A stretch of 64,000 bases of DNA from Kastovskya adunca ATA6-11-RM4 (GTDB taxonomy: Bacteria > Cyanobacteriota > Cyanobacteriia > Cyanobacteriales > Coleofasciculaceae): NCBI GenBank assembly GCA_019359445.1, contig JAHHHJ010000018.1:43338-107337 (forward strand), given 5' to 3'. The position numbers and the translations under genes were made by a program. The notes beneath the pieces were generated by a model. The model did no database searches. It was not told the origin of the DNA and saw nothing but the letters and a program-made list of their open reading frames with translations. Positions 38,613 through 48,192 of the stretch are shown piece after piece (within the stretch, counting starts at the first letter, position 1; every line of letters starts with the position of its first letter).

Positions 38613-38638
38613 AAAAGGGGCATATGCCCCTTTTTATT
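38613..38638 (+). terminator. rho-independent terminator of psbO
   Basis: AAAAGGGGCATATGCCCCTTTT forms a perfect palindrome, followed by more T residues. It lies 52 bp after the psbO stop. Confidence 0.85.
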
Positions 38639-39010
38639 TGGCTCTTCTGAGCTAAAAAAATAGTACTTTCTCCGGAATTTTTGACAAATTAAGGCGCGGT
38701 CAGGGATGACTGGGCTAAAATTACGTAGTCTAATCGCGTCACAGTCAATTTTCTAGTGGATTCTCGGTAGTAAATAGCAATTGTTAAACCTAAACTAAAC
38801 TAGTATGCCTGGGAGATTCACAAGCACAGACTTGAGACGGACGAAAAAATTCCAGCTGTTTGTCGGGCAAGAGGTGTCTATCTTTCCCCACACAGCAAGC
38901 TTAGTGGCAAATCAATGCCTATGTCCCAAGTCACAGCAATCTTCTAAAGGCGGGAATTAAACTAAGTTGGCTCTTCTGCAATTAGATTGCTCTACCGGAC
39001 TCAATCAGCT
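38639..39010 (+). other. intergenic region upstream of sigF (372 bp)
   Basis: An AT-rich gap after the psbO terminator that should carry the sigF promoter. I see no open frame of merit, no strong hairpin and no operator I can name. Confidence 0.5.
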
Positions 39011-39787
39011 ATGCCTATTAATGCCACTAACGATTTGAAGCAGGAGAGCCTGCAACTCTTACGAGAATACAAACAACTCTCCAGCGCAGAAACTCGTAAT
39101 CGGTTAGTACAACTCAACTTCGGACTGGTTAGAAAAGAAGCCCACCATTGGGTTAATCAGTGCAACGAAAGTTATGAAGATCTAATTCAAGTTGGCTGTA
39201 TTGGATTAATTAGAGCCACCGAACGCTTTGATTTGACCAAGGGACACGCGTTTAGCTCCTTTGCGATTCCTTACATTCGCGGTGAAATTCAGCATTACCT
39301 TAGAGATAAAGGCGGCTGTGTCCGTATTCCCCGCCGTTGGTTAGAACTCCGACAACAGGCTGTGATTGTGACTGAAGAATGGCGATCGCGCTACAATCGT
39401 CAACCAACTGATGCTCAAATCGCCGTCGCCTTAGATATTCCCCTCTCGGAATGGCAAGAAATTAAACTCGCTCACCAAAATCGCGAACCCCTAAGTTTGG
39501 ATACCCCAGTACGGGATACCGAAGAAGGAACAACTAGCTTAGGCGATCTTGTCCCCGATCCCGGCTATCGCAGCTTTCAATTAGCCCAAGAAGACCAAAT
39601 TCGCCTGCAACAGGCGTTAGTTCACCTCGAAAAACGCACTCGCGAAGTCTTAGAATTTGTTTTTCTATACGACTTGACGCAAAAAGAAGTTGCCGAACGC
39701 TTAGACATTAGTGTGGTAACCGTCTCCCGTCGGGTCAAAAAAGGGCTAAACCTACTCAAAACGTTAATGAGTGGGACAGAAGATTAA
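39011..39787 (+). CDS. sigF: group 3 RNA polymerase sigma factor SigF
   Basis: A 258-residue sigma-70 family protein: region 2 'RLVQLNFGLVRKEAHHWVNQ', 'YEDLIQVGCIGLIRATERFD', 'FSSFAIPYIRGEIQHYLRDK', region 3 'WRSRYNRQPTDAQIAVALDI' and region 4 'LDISVVTVSRRVKKGLNLL'. This is the cyanobacterial SigF type, related to Bacillus SigB/SigF, controlling pili and stress genes. I chose ATG 39011 ('MPINATNDLKQESL'), eight codons inside a frame that opens with TTG. No anti-sigma factor gene is adjacent; the STAS gene at 19.4 kb is a distant candidate partner only. Confidence 0.92.
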   Translation: MPINATNDLKQESLQLLREYKQLSSAETRNRLVQLNFGLVRKEAHHWVNQCNESYEDLIQVGCIGLIRATERFDLTKGHAFSSFAIPYIRGEIQHYLRDKGGCVRIPRRWLELRQQAVIVTEEWRSRYNRQPTDAQIAVALDIPLSEWQEIKLAHQNREPLSLDTPVRDTEEGTTSLGDLVPDPGYRSFQLAQEDQIRLQQALVHLEKRTREVLEFVFLYDLTQKEVAERLDISVVTVSRRVKKGLNLLKTLMSGTED

Positions 39788-40097
39788 ACGCGGTCAGGAA
39801 AAGGTGTAACTGGAGAGGATTTCACCCTTACGAACATTTGACGAACGGTATATTCAATACTCCGTCAGCTAAGATACTGTTAGGGATAGGTACGCCTAAA
39901 CTCTTTAGGACTATATTGCCAACAGAGAACTGAAGCCGAGTCCGGTTGACTAACCAGCAAGGCGACAGCTTCACTAACAACTCAATAAAAGAAACGGATT
40001 AAATATACTAGGGAACCTACCCGCGTATTGAGTGTCCTTAAGGCTTGATTTGGGTAATTTCTACAGTATCTGCTAGTAAAGCGTAGGGGGATTGGTC
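39788..40097 (+). other. intergenic region after sigF (310 bp)
   Basis: No gene or clear terminator is seen. The end of the gap carries 'gtaggggg' before the ATG of the lipoprotein gene, a plausible ribosome-binding site. Confidence 0.5.
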
Positions 40098-41045
40098 ATG
40101 CGTCGAACTTCATGGATTGCGTTTGTAGGGATACTTGCTCTTTTGATGGGAGGCTGCGACTCCAGTGATGAGCAAGCTGTAGTAGAAGAAAGTCCTTCTC
40201 CCTCTCCTATTGTCTCCCCAGTCCAACCCAAACCCTCACCGCCTCCTGCTGCCACAGCATTTCAAAATCCCGTTCAGCCCTCACAGCCCAGAGGATCTGC
40301 AGCCGCTCCTGGTATTCTCAATGTTCCCCCGCCAGGAGAGCGGCTCAATCAAATCCCCAGAGGACGGGTTGATCCGTTTGCCCTAATTCCCACCCAGCCA
40401 CAAGTGGTGATTTCGCCTGGAACTCCTGCCGCTACGGGGACGGCTCCCACCCGATCCGTTCCCGTATTGCCGAGGATTCCTGTCGCACCGCAGAGAGCCG
40501 CAAGACCAACAGCACCTCAAGGCGTGTCAAGAGCAAGGGCAAATGTCTTGCCCACAGCCCGTCCGGGAACAACCACAGCAGCTCGTCCGGGAACGACAAC
40601 AGCAGCTCGTCCGGGAACGACAACAGCCCGTCCTGGTGGTACAGCAACACGCTTACCTATTCCCGGTTCTGGTGCTCAAGGTTCTGGTGCGGCTCTACCA
40701 CCGCCCTTTATTCCGCAACTGCCGCAGCTACCAGAACCCACCTTGGCAAAGAATGTCAGGGTGAGTGGAGTCGTACAAGTCGGTGGTGTACCGAGTGCAA
40801 TTGTTGATGCCCCGAATGAATCGGCTAGTCGCTACGTCCGGGTAGGAGAGCGCTTATCCAACGGACAGGTGCTGGTCAAGCGGATTGACATGAACCAAGG
40901 CCCAACTCCAGTGGTGATTTTGGAGCAATATGGCATTGAAGTCGCCCGACGCGTAGGAGAGCTACCTGTCGATGCGCCCGAAGCTGACTCACCAACAGCC
41001 GCGCTGAATGCTCCCCAGCTAGTGAGCGCGAATCTATCTCCATAA
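40098..41045 (+). CDS. proline-rich lipoprotein with repeat linker
   Basis: About 315 residues. The N-terminus 'MRRTSWIAFVGILALLMGGC' is a lipoprotein signal with lipobox 'LMGGC'. Residues about 20-210 are Pro/Ala/Thr-rich and disordered, with a tandem 'ARPGTTTA' octapeptide repeated three times (bases 40557-40633). The C-terminal 80 residues form a compact domain ('VRVSGVVQVGGVPSAIVDAP', 'YVRVGERLSNGQVLVKRIDM'), like the beta-domains of pilus-assembly PilP or secretin partner proteins. The start is ATG 40098, two codons inside the open frame. Function unknown; a cell-envelope role fits. Confidence 0.75.
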   Translation: MRRTSWIAFVGILALLMGGCDSSDEQAVVEESPSPSPIVSPVQPKPSPPPAATAFQNPVQPSQPRGSAAAPGILNVPPPGERLNQIPRGRVDPFALIPTQPQVVISPGTPAATGTAPTRSVPVLPRIPVAPQRAARPTAPQGVSRARANVLPTARPGTTTAARPGTTTAARPGTTTARPGGTATRLPIPGSGAQGSGAALPPPFIPQLPQLPEPTLAKNVRVSGVVQVGGVPSAIVDAPNESASRYVRVGERLSNGQVLVKRIDMNQGPTPVVILEQYGIEVARRVGELPVDAPEADSPTAALNAPQLVSANLSP

Positions 41046-41065
41046 GCTAGGTAAAAGGACGTTCA

Positions 41066-41356
41066 GTGGTACAGGAGTCAGTTAGTCAACAGCAACAAAA
41101 TCAAATCCGTTGCGCTGGATTGCCCCTAGCTGTATATCGAGAGGTCGCTGCCCATTTGCGGCAAGTGCCGGGGGTGGAAACGGGTCTAGTTCCCCAAACA
41201 TCGCGGCAGTTTGACTACAGCCAAAGTCAGATTGGCAGCTTATGGATTCAGTATGGCTCAGAAGTGGCGGAGGCAGAACGACAACAAGTCGCTGAGATTT
41301 TGGCGTATTATCAGAATCGCTATGGTGCTTGGCAGGAAGATAATTCTCCGCACTAA
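41066..41356 (+). CDS. conserved cyanobacterial hypothetical protein
   Basis: A 96-residue soluble protein: 'LPLAVYREVAAHLRQVPGVE', 'GLVPQTSRQFDYSQSQIGSL', 'AERQQVAEILAYYQNRYGAW'. It looks like a small alpha/beta fold. The start is GTG at 41066 behind 'aggtaaaagg'. It is 20 bp after the lipoprotein gene and 28 bp before hisS on the same strand, so the three probably form a transcription unit. Function unknown. Confidence 0.7.
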   Translation: MVQESVSQQQQNQIRCAGLPLAVYREVAAHLRQVPGVETGLVPQTSRQFDYSQSQIGSLWIQYGSEVAEAERQQVAEILAYYQNRYGAWQEDNSPH

Positions 41357-41384
41357 GCAGTAAGTAGAGAGACAAAAAAAACTG

Positions 41385-42677
41385 ATGGGAGCGATCAAAA
41401 CCTTACGGGGAACGCGAGACATTCTGCCGTCGGAAATTGGCTATTGGCAACAGGTAGAGTCAGTCGCGCGAGAGATTTTAAGTCGTGCTGCCTATCAGGA
41501 AATTCGTACGCCAATCTTTGAGCGCACTGAATTGTTTGAGCGGGGAATCGGTGAAGCTACCGATGTAGTTGGGAAGGAGATGTATACCTTCAACGACCGG
41601 GCGACACCACCCCGTTCTGTTACCTTACGTCCAGAAGGAACAGCGGGGGTGGTGCGGGCGCTGATAGAAAACAGCCTTTATGCCCAAGGGGGCGTACAAC
41701 GCCTGTGGTACATCGGGCCGATGTTTCGCTATGAAAATCCTCAGGCTGGACGGCAGCGACAATTTCATCAAATTGGGCTGGAGGTGATGGGCAGCAATAG
41801 TCCTAGAGCGGATGTAGAAGCGATCGCTATAGCGACGGATTTGCTGCAAACCCTAGGCTTAAAAAATCTTAGGCTAGACCTCAATTCAGTCGGTAATAAT
41901 GAAGACCGACAGCAGTATCGAGAGGCGTTGGTAGAGTATCTAACTCCTTATAAAGATGAGTTAGACGCTGATTCTCAAGAACGCTTAAGCCGCAACCCCT
42001 TGAGGATTCTTGATAGTAAAGACAAACGTACGCAAGAAATTGCCGAGGATGCTCCCAGTATTCTGGACTATCTTAGTTCCCAATCAAAGGCCCACTTTGA
42101 GACGGTACAGCAGCTCCTGACGGCTATTGGCATTAGCTACCACCTTAATCCGCGTTTGGTGCGTGGTTTGGATTACTACACCCATACAGCGTTTGAAATT
42201 CAATCGGATGATTTAGGGTCACAGGCAACGGTATGTGGTGGCGGTCGCTATGACGTTCTAGTAGCAGAATTGGGCGGCCCTGATACCCCAGCCATTGGTT
42301 GGGCAATTGGTTTGGAGCGGTTGATTTTGCTGCTCCAACAGCTACAGACCCCCTCAGTGCCAAAACGGGATTTTTATATGGTGTCGCGTGGTGAAAGAGC
42401 AGAAGCCCAAGCTCTGGAACTAGCGACGAAATTACGGCGATGCGGGTTTAGCGTGGAACTCGATCTGAGCGGCAGTGCGTTTGGTAAACAATTTAAGCGA
42501 GGCGATCGCAGTGGGGCGGCAGCTTGCTTAGTATTGGGAGATGCCGAAGCTGAAAATGGCACGGTAAATCTCAAGTGGCTCCAGTCTGGAGAACAGCAGG
42601 CGATCGCGCAAACGGAACTCCTGGCAAAAACAGACGAACTCAGACAGCAGCTCGATCATCTTGCAAATGCCATCTAG
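41385..42677 (+). CDS. hisS: histidyl-tRNA synthetase
   Basis: A 430-residue class II synthetase: 'KTLRGTRDILPSE', motif 1 'YQEIRTPIFERTELFERGIG', motif 2 'SVTLRPEGTAGVVRA' and 'QRLWYIGPMFRYENPQAGRQ', HisA motif 'RGLDYYTHTAFEIQ', motif 3 'AIGWAIGLERLILLL', and an anticodon-binding C-terminus ('KQFKRGDRSGAAACLVLGDA'). It charges tRNA-His. Length is normal. Confidence 0.97.
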   Translation: MGAIKTLRGTRDILPSEIGYWQQVESVAREILSRAAYQEIRTPIFERTELFERGIGEATDVVGKEMYTFNDRATPPRSVTLRPEGTAGVVRALIENSLYAQGGVQRLWYIGPMFRYENPQAGRQRQFHQIGLEVMGSNSPRADVEAIAIATDLLQTLGLKNLRLDLNSVGNNEDRQQYREALVEYLTPYKDELDADSQERLSRNPLRILDSKDKRTQEIAEDAPSILDYLSSQSKAHFETVQQLLTAIGISYHLNPRLVRGLDYYTHTAFEIQSDDLGSQATVCGGGRYDVLVAELGGPDTPAIGWAIGLERLILLLQQLQTPSVPKRDFYMVSRGERAEAQALELATKLRRCGFSVELDLSGSAFGKQFKRGDRSGAAACLVLGDAEAENGTVNLKWLQSGEQQAIAQTELLAKTDELRQQLDHLANAI

Positions 42678-42805
42678 TCAAGACTCTTATCCCTTTGCCA
42701 GTCCCAAGTCCTGATCGATGACAAAGATAAAGTAGCGGAGTAGCTGGTTTTTGAGGGGTTGAAGGGGTATAACAACAACAACGAACAACGATCCGAAGCG
42801 CTCCT

Positions 42806-45800
42806 ATGGAATACTGGGAATTTCTACTACAAAAAGAAGGCGATCGCTCTTGGCTTCCGCTCAAAGAACCAAGCCTCATCCTTCAAGAAGGTCGGTATCG
42901 GGTGGTTGCTCACTCGTCGCGAGCGAATACTGACGTAGAAATTTGCGTCACTCATAAGAGCACCACAGAGACACCCCCCAAGCGCCGTTTTCAAAAGCGA
43001 TCGCGCCGCACTAATCCAGAGGGGCTGATGGTTGTGATTCCCTTCACCTACCTCAATCCCGGTGAATGGGAATTGCGCTGTAGTGGAGATGTCATGTCCG
43101 ATTTCCTCGGTGAATCGTGGCAGCAAGAGGTTCAGTTCCAAATCTCTCCCATCGCCGTTGAGCCAGCAGCAGAACAGACATTACCCGTATCCGACACGAC
43201 AGCTATTCCTGAGCCATCAGATTTCGTTGCCACAGCCCCTCCAATTCCCAGCATCGACTCTCATCCCATAGAAGCATCAGCGGCAGACAACGAACCTGCC
43301 GTTTCTGCGTCTTTGGTAGAACCATCAGACAGTGAAACTTTTGCACCCTCATCTCCTGACCTCCAGCACCCCAGCCTTCACAGCGATGAGCCGCAACCAG
43401 AAGAAGCGCTAAAAGCCTCTCTTCATACTGACTTTGCACCCTCATCTCCTGACCTCCAGCACCTCAGTCCTCACGAGGAAGCGCTAAAAGCCTCTCTTCA
43501 TACTGACTTTGCACCCTCATCCCCTGACCTCCAGCACCCCAGCCCTCACGACGAGCCGCAGCCAGAGGAAACGCTGGAACCCTCTCTTCATGCTGACTTT
43601 GCACCCGCCGAGGAAAACAGCGAGACAGCAACAGAACCAGTCACGGCTGAGGTCGTAGATGTTCAGGTAACTGAGTGGGAAGAGCCGCCAGCGCCGCCCT
43701 CCATCGGCAACTTAGCAGAGACAACCGCCGTTAATCCCTTGCTAGAACACTCTCTGCAAATGTTGGAGCAAGTCTTGCAGCAGGTCGTTGAGCCTGTCTT
43801 GCAGGAGCTAGAAGTAGGAATTGAAGACACAACGGCTCCCCCACACTCCCCAGCCTTGCTGGAGCTGGAGACAGAGCCTCACGGGTTAATGCTGACCCTC
43901 GACGAAGAAGCCTTTATCAGTCTTCCAGGAGAGCCTCTGACGATTACGGGGCAGATCGACATATTGGATGTCAATCAGCTTGACGGCTCAATCAGTGCCG
44001 ATAGTGCTGACCCGACTTTCCAAGGCAGTCTACGCTATGAGCTGCGCGATCCGCAGACCTCCAGGGTTTTACTCGATGTCCAACAGCCCTTACCAGAACA
44101 GGTACTGCCTTTTACCTTTAGCTATGACCTAGAAATTCCTCCAAACTGCGAAACTCGTCTGATTCTAGGCACGATCGCGCTGTACAGCAGCACCAAAACT
44201 GCCTTAGCCACTCAACCCTTTAGCATTACTGCTGACTTAAGCCAGCTGCTCGGTATCATTTCCCGTGGCAGCAGTGAGGCAGAAGCGACGTCAGGGTCAC
44301 TAGAACCAACCACTGATTCCCCTCAAAACATCGCCGCAGAGGAGCCAGAATCACAACGGGCATCCCTGCTAAGTGGGGCATTTCTTGAGGCAATTGAGGC
44401 AGTGGAAAAGCGCCCACCTCTGCCCCTACAACCCGCACGCGGTCAACTTTTACCGCCGCAAATTAATCAATCTGCTCTAAGTCAGACAAGGGCAATATCT
44501 CTCAAATTGCCCGAACTGCCAACATTTAAGTCCGTTGTTGCGGCTGATGACTCAGTAGCAGACACTCCTAAGCCACTCCGTTCTTTGAAAGGAGATCAGA
44601 AGGTTCCGGAGACAACACCCGACGATACTGTGCCCAGCGAACAGTCTCACTCGGCAACATCACAGACACAATTGCAGCCAGAGGTCACTCAAGGGGCACC
44701 TGATGCCGATGATGCTCACCTCCAGATTGATCAGCCAACTGTCGCGACGGCGGAGGCTTTGCCTGAAACCCTTGAACCCGCCCTCGAATCAGGAGAAAGT
44801 TCACTTACACCGCCAACAAATAGTGAGACATCTCCAATAGATGATGCCTTTCAAGCCCTCAATATTCAAGATCGTTTCTGGACACGGTTGAATTCCTTGG
44901 CAACAGATGCTGAGTTGTCGGAATGGCTCAGGACTGATTTAACGGCTTGGGACACTCCTGATGAGACGGAGGAGGTGATTGAAGAGACATTTGCAGAGAC
45001 AGACTTCTCAGAGACGGAGGAGGTGATTGAAGATTCATGGGAAGAGATGGACTTTTCAGAGGCGGAGGCAGTTGTAGAGAGCGGGATGGTTGAAGATCGG
45101 TCTTTTTCAGATACTAACGCCGTTTCTGAAGACTCAGTGGCAGCTCAGTCGGCAGTAGAGTTAGAAGAAGTGTGGGATAGCAAAGGGGAGCCATCTACCG
45201 CCCCTGCGATTGAGGAAGCAACGGCAGAGTTTAGCGGTGACTTGTTTGACGGTGCTGATAACGAGCGGACGTTAATTCAAGAAAGTCATTCCCTGACAGA
45301 GGATAATACTATTTCCCTGGCTCCCGTTAGACAGGTTGAGGACAACTGGGTCAATCGAGAGATTGTTGTGGAAGACGATGATGCAAGCGTCCCTGAAGCT
45401 ATTTCGAGCAAGCGCCAGGTCACAAAGATCTCTCAGTCAAGGGCATTCACTACGTCTCAACCTGAAGCATTGGCGATCGCGCCTCTGGAGTCAGAGGAGC
45501 CAATTCCAGAACCAATCCTCTTTGTCCCGACGCGGGAACTGACGGCGGGCGACACCTTGATCGTGCGGGTGAAGTTACCACCAGAGGCGGGTTCTATTTA
45601 TGTCAAGCTGTGGATGCAAGACCGACAGAGTCGGGCATTGTTGGATGGCCCCCGCTGGTTGGTCGATTTTACGTCAAATGTTTCTGGGGAGTGGGAGATG
45701 CTGACGCAGATGATTGTGCCGTTTGGCAGTGTAGAAATTCGCCTAGAAGCGATCGCGGTTGCTCCTGACACCCAACAGGAGAGTCGTAAGGTCGCTGTAG

Positions 45801-45856
45801 ATTGTGTGGTTTTGCCGCCGGAGTCACCCAACTTTTTAGATGATTTGGACAGTTGA
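42806..45856 (+). CDS. long low-complexity acidic hypothetical protein
   Basis: A 1016-residue protein. The first 120 residues form a folded domain ('MEYWEFLLQKEGDRSWLPLK', 'VVIPFTYLNPGEWELRCSGD') that reads like an Ig-like fold. Residues about 125-330 are Pro/Ser/Glu-rich with three tandem copies of a 20-30-residue unit ('FAPSSPDLQH...'). The middle and C-terminal thirds contain two more beta-sandwich-like domains (around 355-475 and 905-1010, 'DTLIVRVKLPPEAGSIYVKL') linked by acidic disordered stretches. No signal peptide or membrane helix. Similar large acidic proteins are common in cyanobacteria; their role is unknown to me. Confidence 0.8.
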   Translation: MEYWEFLLQKEGDRSWLPLKEPSLILQEGRYRVVAHSSRANTDVEICVTHKSTTETPPKRRFQKRSRRTNPEGLMVVIPFTYLNPGEWELRCSGDVMSDFLGESWQQEVQFQISPIAVEPAAEQTLPVSDTTAIPEPSDFVATAPPIPSIDSHPIEASAADNEPAVSASLVEPSDSETFAPSSPDLQHPSLHSDEPQPEEALKASLHTDFAPSSPDLQHLSPHEEALKASLHTDFAPSSPDLQHPSPHDEPQPEETLEPSLHADFAPAEENSETATEPVTAEVVDVQVTEWEEPPAPPSIGNLAETTAVNPLLEHSLQMLEQVLQQVVEPVLQELEVGIEDTTAPPHSPALLELETEPHGLMLTLDEEAFISLPGEPLTITGQIDILDVNQLDGSISADSADPTFQGSLRYELRDPQTSRVLLDVQQPLPEQVLPFTFSYDLEIPPNCETRLILGTIALYSSTKTALATQPFSITADLSQLLGIISRGSSEAEATSGSLEPTTDSPQNIAAEEPESQRASLLSGAFLEAIEAVEKRPPLPLQPARGQLLPPQINQSALSQTRAISLKLPELPTFKSVVAADDSVADTPKPLRSLKGDQKVPETTPDDTVPSEQSHSATSQTQLQPEVTQGAPDADDAHLQIDQPTVATAEALPETLEPALESGESSLTPPTNSETSPIDDAFQALNIQDRFWTRLNSLATDAELSEWLRTDLTAWDTPDETEEVIEETFAETDFSETEEVIEDSWEEMDFSEAEAVVESGMVEDRSFSDTNAVSEDSVAAQSAVELEEVWDSKGEPSTAPAIEEATAEFSGDLFDGADNERTLIQESHSLTEDNTISLAPVRQVEDNWVNREIVVEDDDASVPEAISSKRQVTKISQSRAFTTSQPEALAIAPLESEEPIPEPILFVPTRELTAGDTLIVRVKLPPEAGSIYVKLWMQDRQSRALLDGPRWLVDFTSNVSGEWEMLTQMIVPFGSVEIRLEAIAVAPDTQQESRKVAVDCVVLPPESPNFLDDLDS

Positions 45857-46004
45857 GCAAGGAGTGCGGCGTATCTATTGGTCTAGTCGGGTGAGATGAG
45901 GACGCCGCCGTTAGTTATTTAGGGATTCACAGTTTGCAACAATTCCCAGGCAGAGCAGCTAAGTCAGGTAAAATCTGTTGTGTGGTTTAAATAGGAATCT
46001 TGAT

Positions 46005-46121
46005 ATGCCAGCTTCATTTCTTCCTTCAATTCTCGTCCCTTTAACGGGTTTGGTCTTTCCCGCGATCGCCATGGCGTTTTTGTTCCTCTATATTGAGTCC
46101 GAAGACTCCACTGAAATGTAA
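46005..46121 (+). CDS. psaI: photosystem I reaction centre subunit VIII (PsaI)
   Basis: A 38-residue single-helix membrane protein: '[20 protein letters not shown]' and '[18 protein letters not shown]'. This is the standard PsaI sequence, a subunit that organises PsaL and the PSI trimer or tetramer. 'aggaatcttgat' before ATG is a weak ribosome site. A bidirectional terminator separates it from the convergent psbJ. Confidence 0.95.
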   Translation: MPASFLPSILVPLTGLVFPAIAMAFLFLYIESEDSTEM

Positions 46122-46141
46122 CGTTAACAAATGCTAACGAA

Positions 46142-46180
46142 AAGACCGCCTGAGTTAATGTCTTAGGCGGTCTTGCTTTT
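46142..46180. terminator. terminator after psaI, possibly bidirectional
   Basis: AAGACCGCCTGAG (46142-46154) pairs with CTTAGGCGGTCTT (46162-46174), a 13-bp stem with one G:T, then 'gctttt'. A-runs on the other side allow it to serve the psbEFLJ operon as well. Confidence 0.8.
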
Positions 46181-46243
46181 GTCAGCGCCAAACTTATCAA
46201 ATCAAGCGCTAATCATGTTTGAATGCTTCAGCAGGTGCAGAGC

Positions 46244-46363
46244 TTAGATTGAGGAACCTAGACCAGCGTAGGCACCATAGAAGAAGATACCCAAAACAAC
46301 GAGTAGACCCGTACCCGCGATGGTCGCAACAATCCACAAAGGAATTTTTCCACTTCCAGACAC
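46244..46363 (-). CDS. psbJ: photosystem II protein PsbJ
   Basis: A 39-residue protein from a GTG start: '[20 protein letters not shown]' then '[18 protein letters not shown]'. One membrane helix; typical PsbJ. The ribosome site GGAGGT precedes GTG by 7 bases. Last gene of psbE-psbF-psbL-psbJ. Confidence 0.95.
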   Translation of the reverse strand: MSGSGKIPLWIVATIAGTGLLVVLGIFFYGAYAGLGSSI

Positions 46364-46412
46364 AGCTTATACCTCCTAATTCAATCCAATGATGTGATGT
46401 CTTTCGAGCCAG

Positions 46413-46535
46413 TTAGTTAAAGAAATAACTGGAAAATAGAATGCCGAGTACAAAAACAAGTAGCAGACCTAAGTAAAGAGAAGTCCGGTTTAATTCAACC
46501 GGCTGCTTATTGGGATTAGGAATACGCTCTGGCAT
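46413..46535 (-). CDS. psbL: photosystem II protein PsbL
   Basis: A 40-residue single-helix subunit: '[20 protein letters not shown]' then '[20 protein letters not shown]'. Canonical PsbL, at the PSII monomer interface near QA. It begins 9 bp after psbF and 49 bp before psbJ. Confidence 0.96.
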   Translation of the reverse strand: MPERIPNPNKQPVELNRTSLYLGLLLVFVLGILFSSYFFN

Positions 46536-46544
46536 AATCTTGTC

Positions 46545-46679
46545 CTATCGTTGAATAAATTGCATTGCCGCGATCGCACCCAAGAAAAAAACTGATGGGA
46601 CAGCGAGCGTATGAACAGCCAACCATCTTACCGTAAAAATTGGGTAAGAAATTGGTTGATTGGGGGTATTACTTGTCAT
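46545..46679 (-). CDS. psbF: cytochrome b559 beta subunit PsbF
   Basis: A 44-residue protein: '[20 protein letters not shown]' then '[20 protein letters not shown]' and 'FIQR'. H23 is the heme axial ligand. It pairs with PsbE to hold the b559 heme. It starts 24 bp after psbE ends. The C-terminus is coded through a HIP1 site. Confidence 0.97.
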   Translation of the reverse strand: MTSNTPNQPISYPIFTVRWLAVHTLAVPSVFFLGAIAAMQFIQR

Positions 46680-46703
46680 GATTTTTAACCTGTTTTACAA
46701 CAC

Positions 46704-46949
46704 TTACTTGGTAAATTGCTCGATTTGTTGCTTACCTGCGTAGCGGTCTGTCACGAGGGGAACTTCCTGCCGTTGTTGGGTAAAATACTCATCAGGACGG
46801 GGGGTTCCAAACGCATCATAGGCAAGACCTGTCTGAACAAACAGCCAACCGGCGATAAATAACGCTGGGATAGTAATGCTATGAATTACCCAGTAACGAA
46901 TGCTAGTAATAATGTCCCCAAACGGACGCTCTCCAGTTGTACCTGACAT
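46704..46949 (-). CDS. psbE: cytochrome b559 alpha subunit PsbE
   Basis: An 81-residue protein: '[20 protein letters not shown]' then '[18 protein letters not shown]' (heme ligand H23), lumenal '[20 protein letters not shown]'. Normal length and start. First of psbE-psbF-psbL-psbJ on the minus strand, 88 bp after ycf48, in the order seen in most cyanobacteria and plastids. Confidence 0.98.
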   Translation of the reverse strand: MSGTTGERPFGDIITSIRYWVIHSITIPALFIAGWLFVQTGLAYDAFGTPRPDEYFTQQRQEVPLVTDRYAGKQQIEQFTK

Positions 46950-47037
46950 TGTTGGTTTCTCCTCTTGACAATAGTTGAAAACCTAATACCTATCATACGA
47001 AACCTGCTTGTGTTGATACAAGCAATTTTCAATAGTA

Positions 47038-48042
47038 TTAAGCAGTTTCTTTGGGCTGCTCGTACTTTAGCAAAATCCCCTTCTGACCAATAATAAATCC
47101 CTGTTCTGGTTTGACAAAGATAATTTTGTAGAAGTTTGAAGGAATGTTTTCAACCTCCCGGTCTTTCCTCCAAGTTTCTCCACCATCCTGACTAACCAAA
47201 AGATTAGCACTGCCACCTGCCAGCCAAATTTCCTGGGGTGTTCGATAGGCAATATCCAGAAATCCCCAACTTGTAGACAACTCTGGATATTGAGGGTCTT
47301 CCCAGACATCAGTGTCGTTAGCATCGCTAAATTGGATTTTTCCTCCTCGCGCTAACACCCAAATCCGTCCGTCTTTCCCAAATCCCATGTTCTGGAGGCG
47401 TTGAGAACTGTTGCGATTATGTTGCACCCAAGAGGTTTGTCCTGGTTCCCAGGTGGAGTAGAAGTTACCTCGGGCGGAAACGGCAACGTATTTACCATCC
47501 TCAGAGCGGGAAATATTACGAACGACGCCTACAGCCTCTTCCACCATAGCTTTCCAAGTCTTGCCATCGTCTTGCGTCCGATAAATTGCCCCCACCGTGG
47601 TCGTCATCTCTGCTTGTTGAGACCCCAGTGCGACGATTGTGTTGGGCGAACCGGGTAACTTCTCGCTCAGGGGAATGCGAGACCAAGACTCTCCGCCATC
47701 TGTGGTGTGGAGCAAAATACCAGGTTCTCCCCCAATCCATCCTTCAGCGCCAGCAAAGCTGACACTAGTAAAGCGATAGGCTTGCTTCCCTAAATCCAGT
47801 TCTCTAGGTTGCCAAGTATTGCCGCCATCGGTGGTTTCTAGCAGGGTAGAATCGCTACCAACGATCCAGCCATGGTTGGGATCGTCTGTAAAACCAATAT
47901 CTTGTAGGGTGGATTCTGTCGGCACCTTAACGACCTGCCAGGGGTTAGATTCCAAGGAAGAAACCTGACTGCAGCTGACACAAAAGAAGGCGATCGCCAA
48001 CAATGTTACGATTTGTTTCAGCGTTTTCACTCTCATACTCAT
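47038..48042 (-). CDS. ycf48: photosystem II assembly factor Ycf48
   Basis: A 334-residue exported seven-bladed propeller. The N-terminus 'LKQIVTLLAIAFFCVSC' is a lipoprotein-type signal. Blades include 'GWIVGSDSTLLETTDGGNTW', 'EGWIGGEPGILLHTTDGGES' and 'PQEIWLAGGSANLLVSQDGG', with the repeated 'TTDGG.(S/T)W' of the family. Ycf48 (HCF136) binds precursor D1 early in PSII assembly. It is downstream of rubA and upstream of psbE, the usual cluster. Confidence 0.95.
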   Translation of the reverse strand: MSMRVKTLKQIVTLLAIAFFCVSCSQVSSLESNPWQVVKVPTESTLQDIGFTDDPNHGWIVGSDSTLLETTDGGNTWQPRELDLGKQAYRFTSVSFAGAEGWIGGEPGILLHTTDGGESWSRIPLSEKLPGSPNTIVALGSQQAEMTTTVGAIYRTQDDGKTWKAMVEEAVGVVRNISRSEDGKYVAVSARGNFYSTWEPGQTSWVQHNRNSSQRLQNMGFGKDGRIWVLARGGKIQFSDANDTDVWEDPQYPELSTSWGFLDIAYRTPQEIWLAGGSANLLVSQDGGETWRKDREVENIPSNFYKIIFVKPEQGFIIGQKGILLKYEQPKETA

Positions 48043-48192
48043 AATGTCCAGAACTGGTGAAAGCGACTCAACCTATATTCAGTAAATTCCCCGATTGTCG
48101 GGTACTGATTAAGCCGCTTAGATAACGCCCTGCTGACGCCGCCACTCTCGCCGGACACCAACAAGAACTCCACTAATCCAAGTACGCAGCAA

